Source: M3007 sp035299505
GTDB taxonomy: Bacteria > Bacteroidota > Bacteroidia > Chitinophagales > Saprospiraceae
NCBI GenBank assembly: GCA_035299505.1
Contig: DATGWL010000168.1
Span: forward strand, 1-13,568
DNA: 13,568 nt
Direction: 5' to 3'
This document shows, piece after piece, positions 1-7,103 of the stretch. Every line of letters starts with the position of its first letter. Positions within the stretch are counted from its first letter, which is position 1. Made by a program: the position numbers and the translations under genes. The notes below the pieces were generated by a model, which ran no database searches, was not told the DNA's origin, and saw only the letters and a program-made list of their open reading frames with translations.

Positions 1-144
1 GATATCCCTCCCGCAAATATGAGCGCTGCTCAGGCGCGTGCCCTGTTGGATCAGGCCGTTCAAGCTGCAGAAGAAAAAAATGCAGGCGCCTACCGCGAAC
101 TCGCCCCCGCCAACCGTCCATCCCGTTTGAAGAAGGATTGGTGA
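1..144 (+). CDS. C-terminal end of an unidentified protein (5' end outside the window)
   Basis: Frame 1 is open from the first base to a TGA at 142-144, giving 47 residues that end in ...SRLKKDW. The segment is rich in alanine, glutamine and glutamate (for example ARALLDQAVQAAEEKNAGAY), which suggests an amphipathic helix, followed by a proline/basic tail. I do not recognise a family from so short a piece. The reading frame has coding-like codon use and ends just before the intergenic repeats, which supports a real gene end. A perfect 10-base palindrome (GGTGATCACC, 140-149) overlaps the stop codon. No function can be assigned. Confidence 0.6.
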   Translation, partial: DIPPANMSAAQARALLDQAVQAAEEKNAGAYRELAPANRPSRLKKDW

Positions 145-149
145 TCACC

Positions 150-210
150 GTACCCCGGAATGCTATTCAGGGAAGAACACAATGTACCCCGGGATAACAT
201 TCCGCGGTAC
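150..210. repeat. Three related GTACCSCGG half-sites that can form competing hairpins
   Basis: Arm A (150-162, GTACCCCGGAATG) is complementary to arm C (198-210, CATTCCGCGGTAC) at 12 of 13 positions. Arm B (184-196, GTACCCCGGGATA) is a near direct repeat of A and pairs with C over about eight base pairs around the same single C-C mismatch (TGTACC...GGTACA, 183-188 with 206-211). A and B therefore compete for C. No T-run follows arm C directly, so a simple intrinsic terminator is not supported. It could be the 3' structure of the upstream transcript, a repeat-family remnant or a protein-binding site. The complementarity is seen directly; any function is inference. Confidence 0.5.
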
Positions 211-270
211 ATATCTCCAAACCAGTATTCAACAAAAGCCATTAATAATGACGGAATGACATTTTTTTGC

Positions 271-303
271 TTCCTCAGGTGACATTCTGGCATTTTTGAG
301 GAA
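271..303. promoter_or_regulatory. Inverted repeat TTCCTCA-N19-TGAGGAA upstream of the 341 gene
   Basis: TTCCTCA (271-277) and TGAGGAA (297-303) are perfect 7-base inverted arms separated by 19 bases. The right arm overlaps the best candidate -33 element (TTTG, 295-298) of the promoter whose -7 box is at 313-320. An operator is therefore possible, but a 7-base repeat can occur by chance and no known regulator motif is recognised. Confidence 0.3.
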
Positions 304-312
304 CACTTACCT

Positions 313-320
313 TACCTTTG
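313..320 (+). promoter_or_regulatory. Bacteroidota-type -7 box TACCTTTG
   Basis: TACCTTTG matches the Bacteroidota housekeeping consensus TAnnTTTG exactly. A weak -33 candidate (TTTG, 295-298) lies only 14 bases upstream, closer than usual. The predicted start of transcription, around 326, sits immediately before the AAAGGAA ribosome-binding sequence (327-333) of the 341 gene, so the leader would be very short. It probably drives the 341-799 gene, with miaB read through. Confidence 0.55.
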
Positions 321-340
321 CGGTTTAAAGGAACTGCAAA

Positions 341-799
341 ATGAATCAAAATCAGCTAGATGAAGAAACCGCGCTCCAACATGGCGCCGACATGCTGGAA
401 ACTGGCTCAAGCTTTGCGGAGGTTGCCACCTACCTGAGAGACAGGGGGATTGGCGAAGACACGATTAACCGCATCATTGCCGTTGGATCGCAAGGGCCTC
501 TGAAGCGTCAGTTGCGCAATTATTCCTGGATTGCAGGTGTTGCTCTGGTTGTAGCGCTCGGGTTGTTTCTTTGGGCACTAAACCTGCAACATGAGCAGGA
601 AGTCTTGATTCAAAAAATGATTGAATCGGGTGACTCAATATCCATTGCAAACGCTGAAATGGTGCTGTTAAATGATCCGGATAAACACCTGATTCCTGGA
701 CGTTTGGCCTTTGCCTGTTTGGTGATTGGCCTCGTCTGTGGATTTAATGCATTCAGAGCCCGAAAAACCCTGAACGAACTCAAGCCCTACCTTGGGTAA
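341..799 (+). CDS. Small two-TM membrane protein of unknown function, upstream of miaB
   Basis: The product has 152 residues. Residues 1-60 are polar and mostly helical, with a pattern ADMLETGSSFAEVATYLRDR then GIGEDTINRII, which looks like a small helix-turn-helix-like bundle. Two hydrophobic segments follow, about residues 63-80 (WIAGVALVVALGLFLWAL) and 122-138 (LAFACLVIGLVCGFNAF), so it is an inner-membrane protein with a cytosolic N-terminal domain and a loop of about 40 residues. The ATG at 341 has AAAGGAA seven bases upstream and a TAnnTTTG promoter box at 313-320. Its stop is 10 bases from the miaB start, suggesting co-transcription. I do not recognise a named family, and a link with tRNA modification would rest on position alone. 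Confidence 0.8.
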   Translation: MNQNQLDEETALQHGADMLETGSSFAEVATYLRDRGIGEDTINRIIAVGSQGPLKRQLRNYSWIAGVALVVALGLFLWALNLQHEQEVLIQKMIESGDSISIANAEMVLLNDPDKHLIPGRLAFACLVIGLVCGFNAFRARKTLNELKPYLG

Positions 800-809
800 T
801 TGAAAAAAT

Positions 810-2249
810 ATGCTGTACGATACGAATCCAACCCTCGAAGGGGTAAAAACCATTGATGAGGCCAAACAAGGCAGCGTCTTTTTCAAAGAGTTTCCCATCA
901 TGGGAAATACTCCCGGGTTGAAGCATTTCTATATTGAGAGCTACGGCTGTCAGATGAATTTTTCAGACTCGGAAATCGTAGCTAGTATCCTTGGAGACAT
1001 CGGATATGCCCCCACCAGAATCATGGAAGAAAGCGACCTGATTCTGGTAAATACCTGTTCCATTCGGGAAAAAGCAGAAGAAACTGTGCGCAAACGGCTG
1101 AAAGTGTTTGAGCTTATCAAACGCGAACGCCCTGGCGTAAAAGTCGGCGTACTTGGTTGTATGGCTGAACGCCTCAAAAAGAAATGGCTGGAAGAAGAAA
1201 AACTCGTTGATCTGGTGGTGGGCCCGGATGCCTATCGCGATTTGCCTAACCTCATTGGCGGAGCCGAAGAAGGAGGTCGCATGGTGAATGTGTTGCTCAG
1301 CAGGGAAGAAACCTACGCAGACATCAGTCCTGTGCGTCTGGATTCCAATGGCGTAACGGCTTTCATCTCCATCATGCGTGGATGCGACAACATGTGTTCC
1401 TTCTGCGTGGTGCCATTCACCCGCGGCCGCGAGCGTTCCCGCGATCCATTCAGTGTGGTTGCTGAAGCGCAGGATCTGTTTGATAAAGGTTACCGCGAGG
1501 TAACGCTGCTGGGTCAAAACGTGGACTCCTACAAATGGGAGAACCCGGAAAGTGGTGAAAAAGCTGATTTTGCAGATTTGCTGGACATGACGGCCCGCAT
1601 TCACCCTGATCTCAGGGTGCGTTTTAGTACCAGTCACCCCAAGGATATGACCGATAAGGTGCTACATACCATGGCAGCGCACGAAAATATTTGCAAGTAC
1701 ATACACCTGCCGGTGCAATCAGGCAACTCACGGATTCTGGATCTGATGAACCGCACTTACGACCGTGAATGGTACATGGACCGGATGCGTAGTATCTGGA
1801 ATATATTGCCGGATGCAGCCGTTTCCAGCGATATTATTACCGGGTTCTGCACCGAAACGGAAGAAGATCATCAGGATACCCTGTCTATCATGGAGTTCTC
1901 CAAATACTCCATGTCGTATATGTTCGCTTACTCCGAACGCCCGGGTACACTGGCAGCCCGGAAGTTTGCAGACGATATTCCGGAGGATGTGAAAAAGAGG
2001 CGCCTGAACGAAGTCATTCGTTTGCAAAACACCCTGAGTCTGCAACACAACCAAAAAGACATTGGTAAAACCTTCAAGGTGTTGATTGAACGCGATTCCA
2101 GCCGTTCAGATCAGGATTATTGCGGCCGTAATTCCCAGAACAAGATGTGTGTTTTCCCGAAAAAAGAAGGCATGAAGCCAGGTGATTATGTTCTGGTACG
2201 TATTAAAGACGCCACCAGTGCTACTTTGCTGGGGGAGGTGGTGGGATGA
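810..2249 (+). CDS. miaB: tRNA-2-methylthio-N6-dimethylallyladenosine synthase MiaB
   Basis: This radical-SAM methylthiotransferase converts i6A37 to ms2i6A37 in tRNAs that read UNN codons, using two 4Fe-4S clusters and S-adenosylmethionine. The 479-residue product has all three family modules. The N-terminal UPF0004 domain carries the auxiliary-cluster cysteines C47 (YGCQMNFSDSE), C83 (NTCSIREKAEE) and C117 (GCMAER). The radical SAM core carries C192-x3-C196-x2-C199 (RGCDNMCSFC). A TRAM domain for tRNA binding spans about residues 418-478. STSHPKD and HLPVQSG are typical MiaB core motifs. An N-terminal extension of about 35 residues precedes the conserved domain. The ATG at 810 is kept because it lies 10 bases after the previous stop, but ATG at 900 (MGNTPG) is a possible alternative. 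The TGA overlaps the next start as ATGA. Confidence 0.96.
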   Translation: MLYDTNPTLEGVKTIDEAKQGSVFFKEFPIMGNTPGLKHFYIESYGCQMNFSDSEIVASILGDIGYAPTRIMEESDLILVNTCSIREKAEETVRKRLKVFELIKRERPGVKVGVLGCMAERLKKKWLEEEKLVDLVVGPDAYRDLPNLIGGAEEGGRMVNVLLSREETYADISPVRLDSNGVTAFISIMRGCDNMCSFCVVPFTRGRERSRDPFSVVAEAQDLFDKGYREVTLLGQNVDSYKWENPESGEKADFADLLDMTARIHPDLRVRFSTSHPKDMTDKVLHTMAAHENICKYIHLPVQSGNSRILDLMNRTYDREWYMDRMRSIWNILPDAAVSSDIITGFCTETEEDHQDTLSIMEFSKYSMSYMFAYSERPGTLAARKFADDIPEDVKKRRLNEVIRLQNTLSLQHNQKDIGKTFKVLIERDSSRSDQDYCGRNSQNKMCVFPKKEGMKPGDYVLVRIKDATSATLLGEVVG

Positions 2250-2479
2250 AACCCCGGTTGCCGGAAAAACAGGGAGCCATTATGTTGATCCGCATTTGGA
2301 TTTGGCTAATTGCCTTGACCTGTTTCTGGTTCGGTTTGGGGAGGATATACAGTCAGGGATTTTGGGGAAGAGGAACATGGTATGGCACCATGAGTATGCC
2401 ACCGGAGGGATTTTGTTTTTTTGGTCTGTTACTCATTTTTTTTGACTGGATGATATGTCGGGGGAAGATTGACCTTTAA
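2246..2479 (+). CDS. Predicted 77-residue membrane protein, coupled to miaB
   Basis: The ATG at 2246 overlaps the miaB stop (ATGA) and is preceded by GGGGGAGG inside the miaB 3' end, a good arrangement for translational coupling. The protein is hydrophobic and rich in Trp and Phe, with two likely membrane segments: about residues 13-32 (MLIRIWIWLIALTCFWFGLG) and 53-69 (PEGFCFFGLLLIFFDWM). The short loop between them (YSQGFWGRGTWYGTMSMP) is aromatic and glycine-rich. The stop is 14 bases before the GTG of the sigma-54 activator gene, so it fills the gap between the two larger genes neatly. I recognise no family. A start at the ATG for Met13 (2282) is an alternative. Evidence for a real gene is placement and composition only. 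Confidence 0.5.
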   Translation: MKPRLPEKQGAIMLIRIWIWLIALTCFWFGLGRIYSQGFWGRGTWYGTMSMPPEGFCFFGLLLIFFDWMICRGKIDL

Positions 2480-2493
2480 AAATTATTGAAACT

Positions 2494-3789
2494 GTGGCAA
2501 GTAACCTTCAAGCTATAAAAGCCCGTTTTGGGATCGTTGGCACCTCGGCTGCGCTTGACGCCGCCCTGGAAACCGCCATCCGAGTGGCGCCTACCGATCT
2601 TTCTGTACTCATCACCGGAGAAAGCGGGGTGGGTAAAGAAGCTTTTTCCAAGATCATACATGCGCTTTCCTCCCGAAAGCACAATGAGTTTATAGCCGTC
2701 AATTGCGGCGCTATACCGGAAGGCACCATAAATTCAGAATTGTTTGGTCATGAAAAAGGTTCGTTCACCGGAGCTGCAGGCGAACGTAAAGGCTATTTTG
2801 AAACTGTCAATGGCGGTACAATTTTCCTGGATGAAATCGGGGAAATGCCCAACGATACCCAGGCATATTTGCTCCGCGTACTGGAATCCGGCGAATTCAT
2901 ACGGGTAGGCGCCAGCAAGGTGCAAAAAACCGATGTGCGTATCATAGCAGCCACTAATGTCAACTTAGAAGAGGCTGTACGCAAAGGCAAATTCCGGGAA
3001 GATTTGTATTACCGACTCAATACTGTGCCCATCCGGGTACCATCGCTTAAAGAGCGGCCAGATGATATTCCGGTGCTTTTCAGACGATTTGCCGGCGATT
3101 TTGCGGAAAAATACCGCATGCAAACAGTGCGTCTGGACGAACGAGCCGAACTGGTCCTGGAAAATTACCATTGGCCGGGAAACATCCGCGAGCTCAAAAA
3201 TGTGGCAGAACAATTGTCTGTACTGTCTGAAGAACGCGTGATTACAGCCGAATCACTGCAGCGCACTATGCCGCAGTTGTTCAACCGCCATTTGCCGGTG
3301 CCAAGCCAACAATCCGGATCATATACTAAGGGTAGCTCAGATTTTCAGGAAAGGGAATTGCTATACAAGGTGCTTTTCGATATGAAAAACGACCTGAACG
3401 ACTTGAAATCCATGTTTTACAAGCTCGTGGAAAGCAACAACCTGCGCATGCCGGAAGTCAGCAACCTGAAACAAATTCCGTCTGGTCTGGGCAATTTTGC
3501 TGAGCCTCATTTTGAGGAATCCGGTTTTTTGCGTGAGTCAAACAGCACACAACGTTTTCAAACCCTGGAACACGATCGGGTTCGGCCCATCATCATTGAT
3601 CCATCCAACAATACAGGCAATTTTGACGATAGCGAAGAGGAAGATATGCCTCAAACTATGGATGAAATTGAAAAAGAAGCCATCAAAAAGACGCTTTCCA
3701 AGTACAAAGGGCGGAGGAAAGAAGCTGCAGACGAACTACGGATCTCTGAGCGCACCCTTTACCGGAAAATCAAACAGTATGGATTGTAA
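2494..3789 (+). CDS. Sigma-54-dependent transcriptional activator (AAA+ with Fis-type HTH, no receiver domain)
   Basis: The 431-residue protein is a bacterial enhancer-binding protein that hydrolyses ATP to open sigma-54 RNA polymerase promoter complexes. The AAA+ domain begins almost at the N terminus: Walker A GESGVGKE (residues 42-49), the sigma-54 contact loop as GSFTGA (89-94) instead of the more common GAFTGA, and Walker B ending at D113-E114 (IFLDEIGEMP). REDLYYRLN and WPGNIRELKN are typical later motifs. A linker of about 110 residues (about 270-385), with a helical stretch near ERELLYKVLFDMKNDLNDLK and an acidic tract, leads to a Fis-type helix-turn-helix (about 389-431, ending RTLYRKIKQYGL). 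No receiver, GAF or PAS domain is present. GTG at 2494 is chosen because an in-frame TGA lies at 2470 and no ATG lies between. Its target promoters are not identifiable here. Confidence 0.92.
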   Translation: MASNLQAIKARFGIVGTSAALDAALETAIRVAPTDLSVLITGESGVGKEAFSKIIHALSSRKHNEFIAVNCGAIPEGTINSELFGHEKGSFTGAAGERKGYFETVNGGTIFLDEIGEMPNDTQAYLLRVLESGEFIRVGASKVQKTDVRIIAATNVNLEEAVRKGKFREDLYYRLNTVPIRVPSLKERPDDIPVLFRRFAGDFAEKYRMQTVRLDERAELVLENYHWPGNIRELKNVAEQLSVLSEERVITAESLQRTMPQLFNRHLPVPSQQSGSYTKGSSDFQERELLYKVLFDMKNDLNDLKSMFYKLVESNNLRMPEVSNLKQIPSGLGNFAEPHFEESGFLRESNSTQRFQTLEHDRVRPIIIDPSNNTGNFDDSEEEDMPQTMDEIEKEAIKKTLSKYKGRRKEAADELRISERTLYRKIKQYGL

Positions 3790-3909
3790 ACCCTTCGTTA
3801 CAGTTGTTAACAATTGCAAAAACGAGTAGGCAGCATGCCGCGACATAGGATATTTGTGCGTCTGAACCTTCCAGATTTTCCATTCAAAACAGTTAAAAAA
3901 ACAACTCGG

Positions 3910-5388
3910 ATGAAACGCCTTTTCATTCTATCTCTTTTTTCCATCTTACTTTCCAGCTCAGTTTTTGCCTCCGGTGGACCAGGCTATAAAATCAGGGTCA
4001 AACTGGATAACTACGCCGCCAATGAACTGGTCATCGGATTCCACTATGGCGAAAAGCAGTACGTAAAAGATACCGTTTCCCTCGGCACAGATGGCTATTT
4101 CACCTTTGAATCCGATACTCTGTTTCCGGCCGGTGTCTATTTGCTGGTGCTAAAGCCTGACAACAGCTTCATTCAATTGTTGCTGGACGATAAAAACCAG
4201 CAAATGACCATTACCACGGATGCCAAGGATCCCATCAATAAGATGAAATTCAAAGGCTCTGCAGACAATGATGCGTTTTATGAATACCTGCGCTACCTGA
4301 ACAAACAACGCCCCGAAGCAGATTCGTTGCGCGCTCAGTTGGCTAAGGTTAAAGGTCAGCCGGCAGACTCGGCCAAAGTAGCAGCTAAAATCACTGAGAT
4401 TGATAAATCGGTAAAAAAATATCAGCAGGACCTCATCACTAAGCACCCAGCCAGCATGGGCGCCAAGATTGTTAAAGCGGCCATTGACCCCGAAGTGCCT
4501 GATTTTAAGGGTGATGAAAAAGAAGTAGCCAAAAAGAAATTCAACTGGATTCGGGCCCACTTCTTCGATAATATGGACATAGCTGATCCATCTCTGCTGC
4601 GAAGCCCTGTGCTGCACAACAAGGTGGAATACTTCATCACCAAGCTCACGCCTCAGCATCCGGATACCGTAAATCTGGCGCTCGATTGGTTGTTCGGTCA
4701 ATTGAAAGGAAAATACAACGGGGAAAACTATAAGTATTACCTCATTCATTTCCTGAACTATTACGCCAAATCGAACATTGTGGGTTTCGATGCCTGTTAT
4801 GTGCATATTGCCCAGGAATACTACTGTAAAGGCCAGGCTTCCTGGACTAAAAAGGAAGATCTGGAAAAAATTTGCGACAACGCCCGTCGCCTGGAACCTA
4901 TTTTGATTGGCAAGGTTGCTCCCAATATTGTTGTAGCCGACCGCAACAACCAGCCCCGTTCACTTTGGGATGTTGATGCAGATTATACCGTTTTGTTTTT
5001 CTGGGCTACTGACTGTGGACACTGCAAAAAAGCGGCGCCGCACATGGTTGAGTTTGCCAAGAAATATCAGGACCGTGGCGTAAAAGTATTCGCGGTTTGT
5101 ACAGGTGTGGTCACTTCCAAAGAGGAGTCAAATACCTATGAAAAGGTACACGATACTTGCTGGAAAGGTGTGGAGGAAAAAGGGTTCGACGACAATATTT
5201 TCTACAACACCTACGATCCGTTCATCAAAAGCAAGTACAAAACCTTGTACGACGTGCAAACCACGCCACAGATTTTTGTGCTGAACCGAAACCATGAAAT
5301 CCTGATGAAGCGTGTGGGCGCCGAACAATTGAACGATGTTATGGATCAGGTTATCAAGTTTCAGGAGGAAAAGAAAAAAGGTAAGTAA
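3910..5388 (+). CDS. Exported thioredoxin-fold protein with DUF4369/DUF5106-like N-terminal region
   Basis: The 492-residue product starts with a clear signal peptide (MKRLFILSLFSILLSSSVFA), which fixes the start at ATG 3910; in-frame upstream codons would add a non-signal-like tail. Residues about 24-115 form a beta-rich domain of the DUF4369 type often found in Bacteroidota redoxins, followed by a helical, lysine-rich middle region resembling DUF5106. The C-terminal part, about 335-485, is a TlpA/AhpC-type thioredoxin fold with active site FWATDCGHCKKAAP (C369 and C372) and a cis-proline segment near TTPQIFVLN. The expected role is periplasmic disulfide exchange or reduction, with the partner unknown. 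The 120-base upstream gap holds a palindrome TTGTTAACAA (3804-3813) and a near-consensus -7 box GATATTTG (3849-3856), so it may have its own promoter. Confidence 0.9.
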   Translation: MKRLFILSLFSILLSSSVFASGGPGYKIRVKLDNYAANELVIGFHYGEKQYVKDTVSLGTDGYFTFESDTLFPAGVYLLVLKPDNSFIQLLLDDKNQQMTITTDAKDPINKMKFKGSADNDAFYEYLRYLNKQRPEADSLRAQLAKVKGQPADSAKVAAKITEIDKSVKKYQQDLITKHPASMGAKIVKAAIDPEVPDFKGDEKEVAKKKFNWIRAHFFDNMDIADPSLLRSPVLHNKVEYFITKLTPQHPDTVNLALDWLFGQLKGKYNGENYKYYLIHFLNYYAKSNIVGFDACYVHIAQEYYCKGQASWTKKEDLEKICDNARRLEPILIGKVAPNIVVADRNNQPRSLWDVDADYTVLFFWATDCGHCKKAAPHMVEFAKKYQDRGVKVFAVCTGVVTSKEESNTYEKVHDTCWKGVEEKGFDDNIFYNTYDPFIKSKYKTLYDVQTTPQIFVLNRNHEILMKRVGAEQLNDVMDQVIKFQEEKKKGK

Positions 5389-5404
5389 GGTTTTTTCAAA
5401 AATA

Positions 5405-5437
5405 TTTGGTGGAATCGCCTGAAAAGTTCTACTTTTG
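5405..5437 (+). promoter_or_regulatory. Promoter of rpmE2 (-33 TTTG, -7 TACTTTTG)
   Basis: TACTTTTG at 5430-5437 fits the Bacteroidota -7 consensus TAnnTTTG exactly, and a TTTG -33 element sits at 5405-5408 with a 21-base spacer. Transcription would begin about 45-50 bases before the rpmE2 ATG. A perfect palindrome TTGAATTCAA (5450-5459) lies just after the expected start site and could be an operator, though this is only inferred. Confidence 0.7.
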
Positions 5438-5490
5438 CGGCTCGAATTTTTGAATTCAAGTCTGCAACCATTTTTCAGCAAAATAGTGTC

Positions 5491-5745
5491 ATGAAAAAAG
5501 ATATTCATCCGGCCAGCTATCGTCTTGTGGTGTTCAAGGACATCTCTACTGATGATTCCTTTTTGGGCAAATCCTGCGCCGCAAGCAAAGAAACAACTAC
5601 TTGGGAAGACGGTAAAGAGTATCCGTTGGTAAAAATGGAGATTTCTTCCTTCAGCCACCCATACTTCACCGGTCAGATCAAACTGGTTGACACCGCTGGT
5701 CGTATCGACAAGTTCAACAAGCGCTTCGGTAAATTTTCCAAGTAA
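5491..5745 (+). CDS. rpmE2: Ribosomal protein bL31, type B (zinc-independent)
   Basis: The 84-residue protein starts with MKKDIHP and continues with the VVFKDISTDDSFL pattern typical of type B L31, and ends in IDKFNKRFGKF. It is a component of the 50S subunit near the central protuberance and intersubunit bridge. Type B proteins lack the zinc-binding CxxC pairs of the A form; here only one cysteine (C29) is present. The length matches the family. The gene is a single unit: it has its own promoter upstream and a strong intrinsic terminator 21 bases after the stop. A CxxC-containing L31 paralogue is not in this window. Confidence 0.95.
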   Translation: MKKDIHPASYRLVVFKDISTDDSFLGKSCAASKETTTWEDGKEYPLVKMEISSFSHPYFTGQIKLVDTAGRIDKFNKRFGKFSK

Positions 5746-5766
5746 TTGTCGACTTTCAATTTTTTT

Positions 5767-5804
5767 AAAAGTCCCAATAGGCATCTGTGCATATTGGGAC
5801 TTTT
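5767..5804 (+). terminator. Strong intrinsic terminator after rpmE2
   Basis: AAAAGTCCCAATA (5767-5779) and TATTGGGACTTTT (5792-5804) form a perfect 13-base stem with a 12-base loop. The right arm runs into a T-tract (5801-5806, then ATTT). The flanking A-tract and T-tract make it potentially bidirectional, although no minus-strand gene ends here. It separates rpmE2 from the nucleotidyltransferase gene. Confidence 0.9.
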
Positions 5805-5888
5805 TTATTTCGGAAATTTGTCCCGCCGAAACGTCTCCAGACCCTCGGTCATTCACCTTAGGTTATCCGAAAACAAAGGAAAATACAC

Positions 5889-7097
5889 ATGGCCAACATC
5901 ATTTTGTTTGATACAGATGCCAGGGATCACCTGCTGCCCCTCACAGCAACCCGCCCCATGGGTGAGTTGCGGGTCGGTATGCTTACCCTTCGGGAAAAAT
6001 GGGAGCGTCGCCTGCGTGGCACAGTTTCCTACATAACGCAGGAATATTTGCAGGAAAAGTATCCCATCCACATTGAGGAGGAAAACCTGATCATCAATGG
6101 TGGCATAATCCCCAACGATGCTTTGTGCAAAAGCATTGAGTCGCTGGGATTAAATGAAGCGCTGCTGTTGAATGGTGAGTTGATTGCAGCCAGACTAAAT
6201 GAGGCACAGTTTGAGCTGTTGCTGGGCGAGGAAGAGGTACATGCTTTGCAAGGCATTGAACTGGATTCCTCGGCGCCAGTGGTTGAAATCAAACGACTGT
6301 GGGAACTCACCCGTTTGAATGATCAGGCCTTGCGCGATGACTATGCACTGATTACTTCGGGCAGAAAGTCTACCCCTGTTTCTCATACCAACCAAATTGT
6401 GGGTCCGCTGGAAAACCTGTTTCTGGAAGACGGCGTAACCATGGAGTATTGCACCCTCAACCTCAATGCCGGTCCGATCTACATTGGCTCCGGTACCGAA
6501 GTAATGGAAGGATGCATGCTGCGTGGTCCTATTGCCATCGGCGAAAATTGTATTCTGAAAATGGGCGCTAAAATTTACGGCCCCACAACTTTCGGACCCG
6601 GCTGCAGGGCAGGAGGCGAGATTACGCGTTCCATTTTTATGGCTAATGCCAATAAAGCGCATGATGGTTATTTGGGCGATTCCGTATTGGGAGAATGGTG
6701 CAACCTTGGCGCCGATACCAATAACTCCAACCTGAAGAATAACTACTCTGAGGTGAAACTCTGGGATTATGTATCAGAACGTTTCGAAAAAAGCGGGCAG
6801 CAATTTGTTGGGTTGATCATGGGAGATCACTCCAAATGCGCCATCAATACCATGTTTAACACAGGCACAGTGGTAGGTGTTTTTGCCAATATTTATGGCG
6901 CAGGATTTCCCAGAAACTTCATTCCAGATTTTTCATGGGGCGGCCCGGATGGCTACCGAACCTATAAATTCCAGGATGCCTGCGAAACCGCAGCATTGGT
7001 GATGAATCGCCGCAAACAAACCTTCACAGAATTGGATAAGGCTATTCTATACCATATCTACGATCAAACAGCCCGATTCAGGAACTGGGAAAAATAA
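5889..7097 (+). CDS. Alternative GlmU-type sugar-1-phosphate nucleotidyltransferase/acetyltransferase
   Basis: The 402-residue protein matches the Bacteroidota 'alternate GlmU' family (TIGR03991-like), proposed to make UDP-GlcNAc from GlcN-1-P for cell-wall and lipid A synthesis. The N-terminal half has the family signature (LFDTDARDHLLPLTATRP, residues 6-23, then GELRVGMLTLREKW) in place of the GxGTRM loop of classic GlmU. From about residue 167 there is a left-handed beta-helix of hexapeptide repeats (IYIGSGTEVMEGCMLRGPIA), containing NKAHDGYLGDS (from N255, with H258) and NLGADTNNSNLKNNY, comparable to the acetyltransferase active region. The ATG at 5889 follows AAAGGAAAA. A poor -7 candidate, GAAATTTG, lies at 5813-5820. 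The biochemical role is inferred from the family; a general nucleotidyltransferase is the alternative. Confidence 0.88.
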   Translation: MANIILFDTDARDHLLPLTATRPMGELRVGMLTLREKWERRLRGTVSYITQEYLQEKYPIHIEEENLIINGGIIPNDALCKSIESLGLNEALLLNGELIAARLNEAQFELLLGEEEVHALQGIELDSSAPVVEIKRLWELTRLNDQALRDDYALITSGRKSTPVSHTNQIVGPLENLFLEDGVTMEYCTLNLNAGPIYIGSGTEVMEGCMLRGPIAIGENCILKMGAKIYGPTTFGPGCRAGGEITRSIFMANANKAHDGYLGDSVLGEWCNLGADTNNSNLKNNYSEVKLWDYVSERFEKSGQQFVGLIMGDHSKCAINTMFNTGTVVGVFANIYGAGFPRNFIPDFSWGGPDGYRTYKFQDACETAALVMNRRKQTFTELDKAILYHIYDQTARFRNWEK

Positions 7098-7103
7098 CCG
7101 CCA

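Noticed and set aside
963..1637. Long minus-strand open frame of 224 codons opposite miaB
   Set aside because: It lies wholly within the strongly conserved miaB coding region, has a His/Phe-rich composition typical of antisense shadows, and shows no recognisable domain.
2182..2445. Alternative plus-strand frame over the miaB end and the small membrane gene
   Set aside because: It overlaps 68 bases of miaB in another frame and lacks the ATGA coupling and ribosome-binding arrangement of the 2246 frame.
2538..2552. Sigma-54-like -24/-12 sequence (TGGCACCTCGGCTGC)
   Set aside because: The GG and GC spacing fits, but it lies inside the activator's own coding sequence, encoding the conserved start of the AAA+ domain, with no gene start suitably downstream. 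Chance is likelier.
4150..4806. Minus-strand open frame of 218 codons opposite the redoxin gene
   Set aside because: It sits inside a clearly coding gene with a signal peptide and CGHC motif on the other strand. No domain, start signal or promoter supports it.
5128..5856. Minus-strand open frame of 242 codons crossing the redoxin end, rpmE2 and its terminator
   Set aside because: It reads through the rpmE2 promoter, the whole rpmE2 gene and the intrinsic terminator in antisense, so it cannot be a real gene alongside them.
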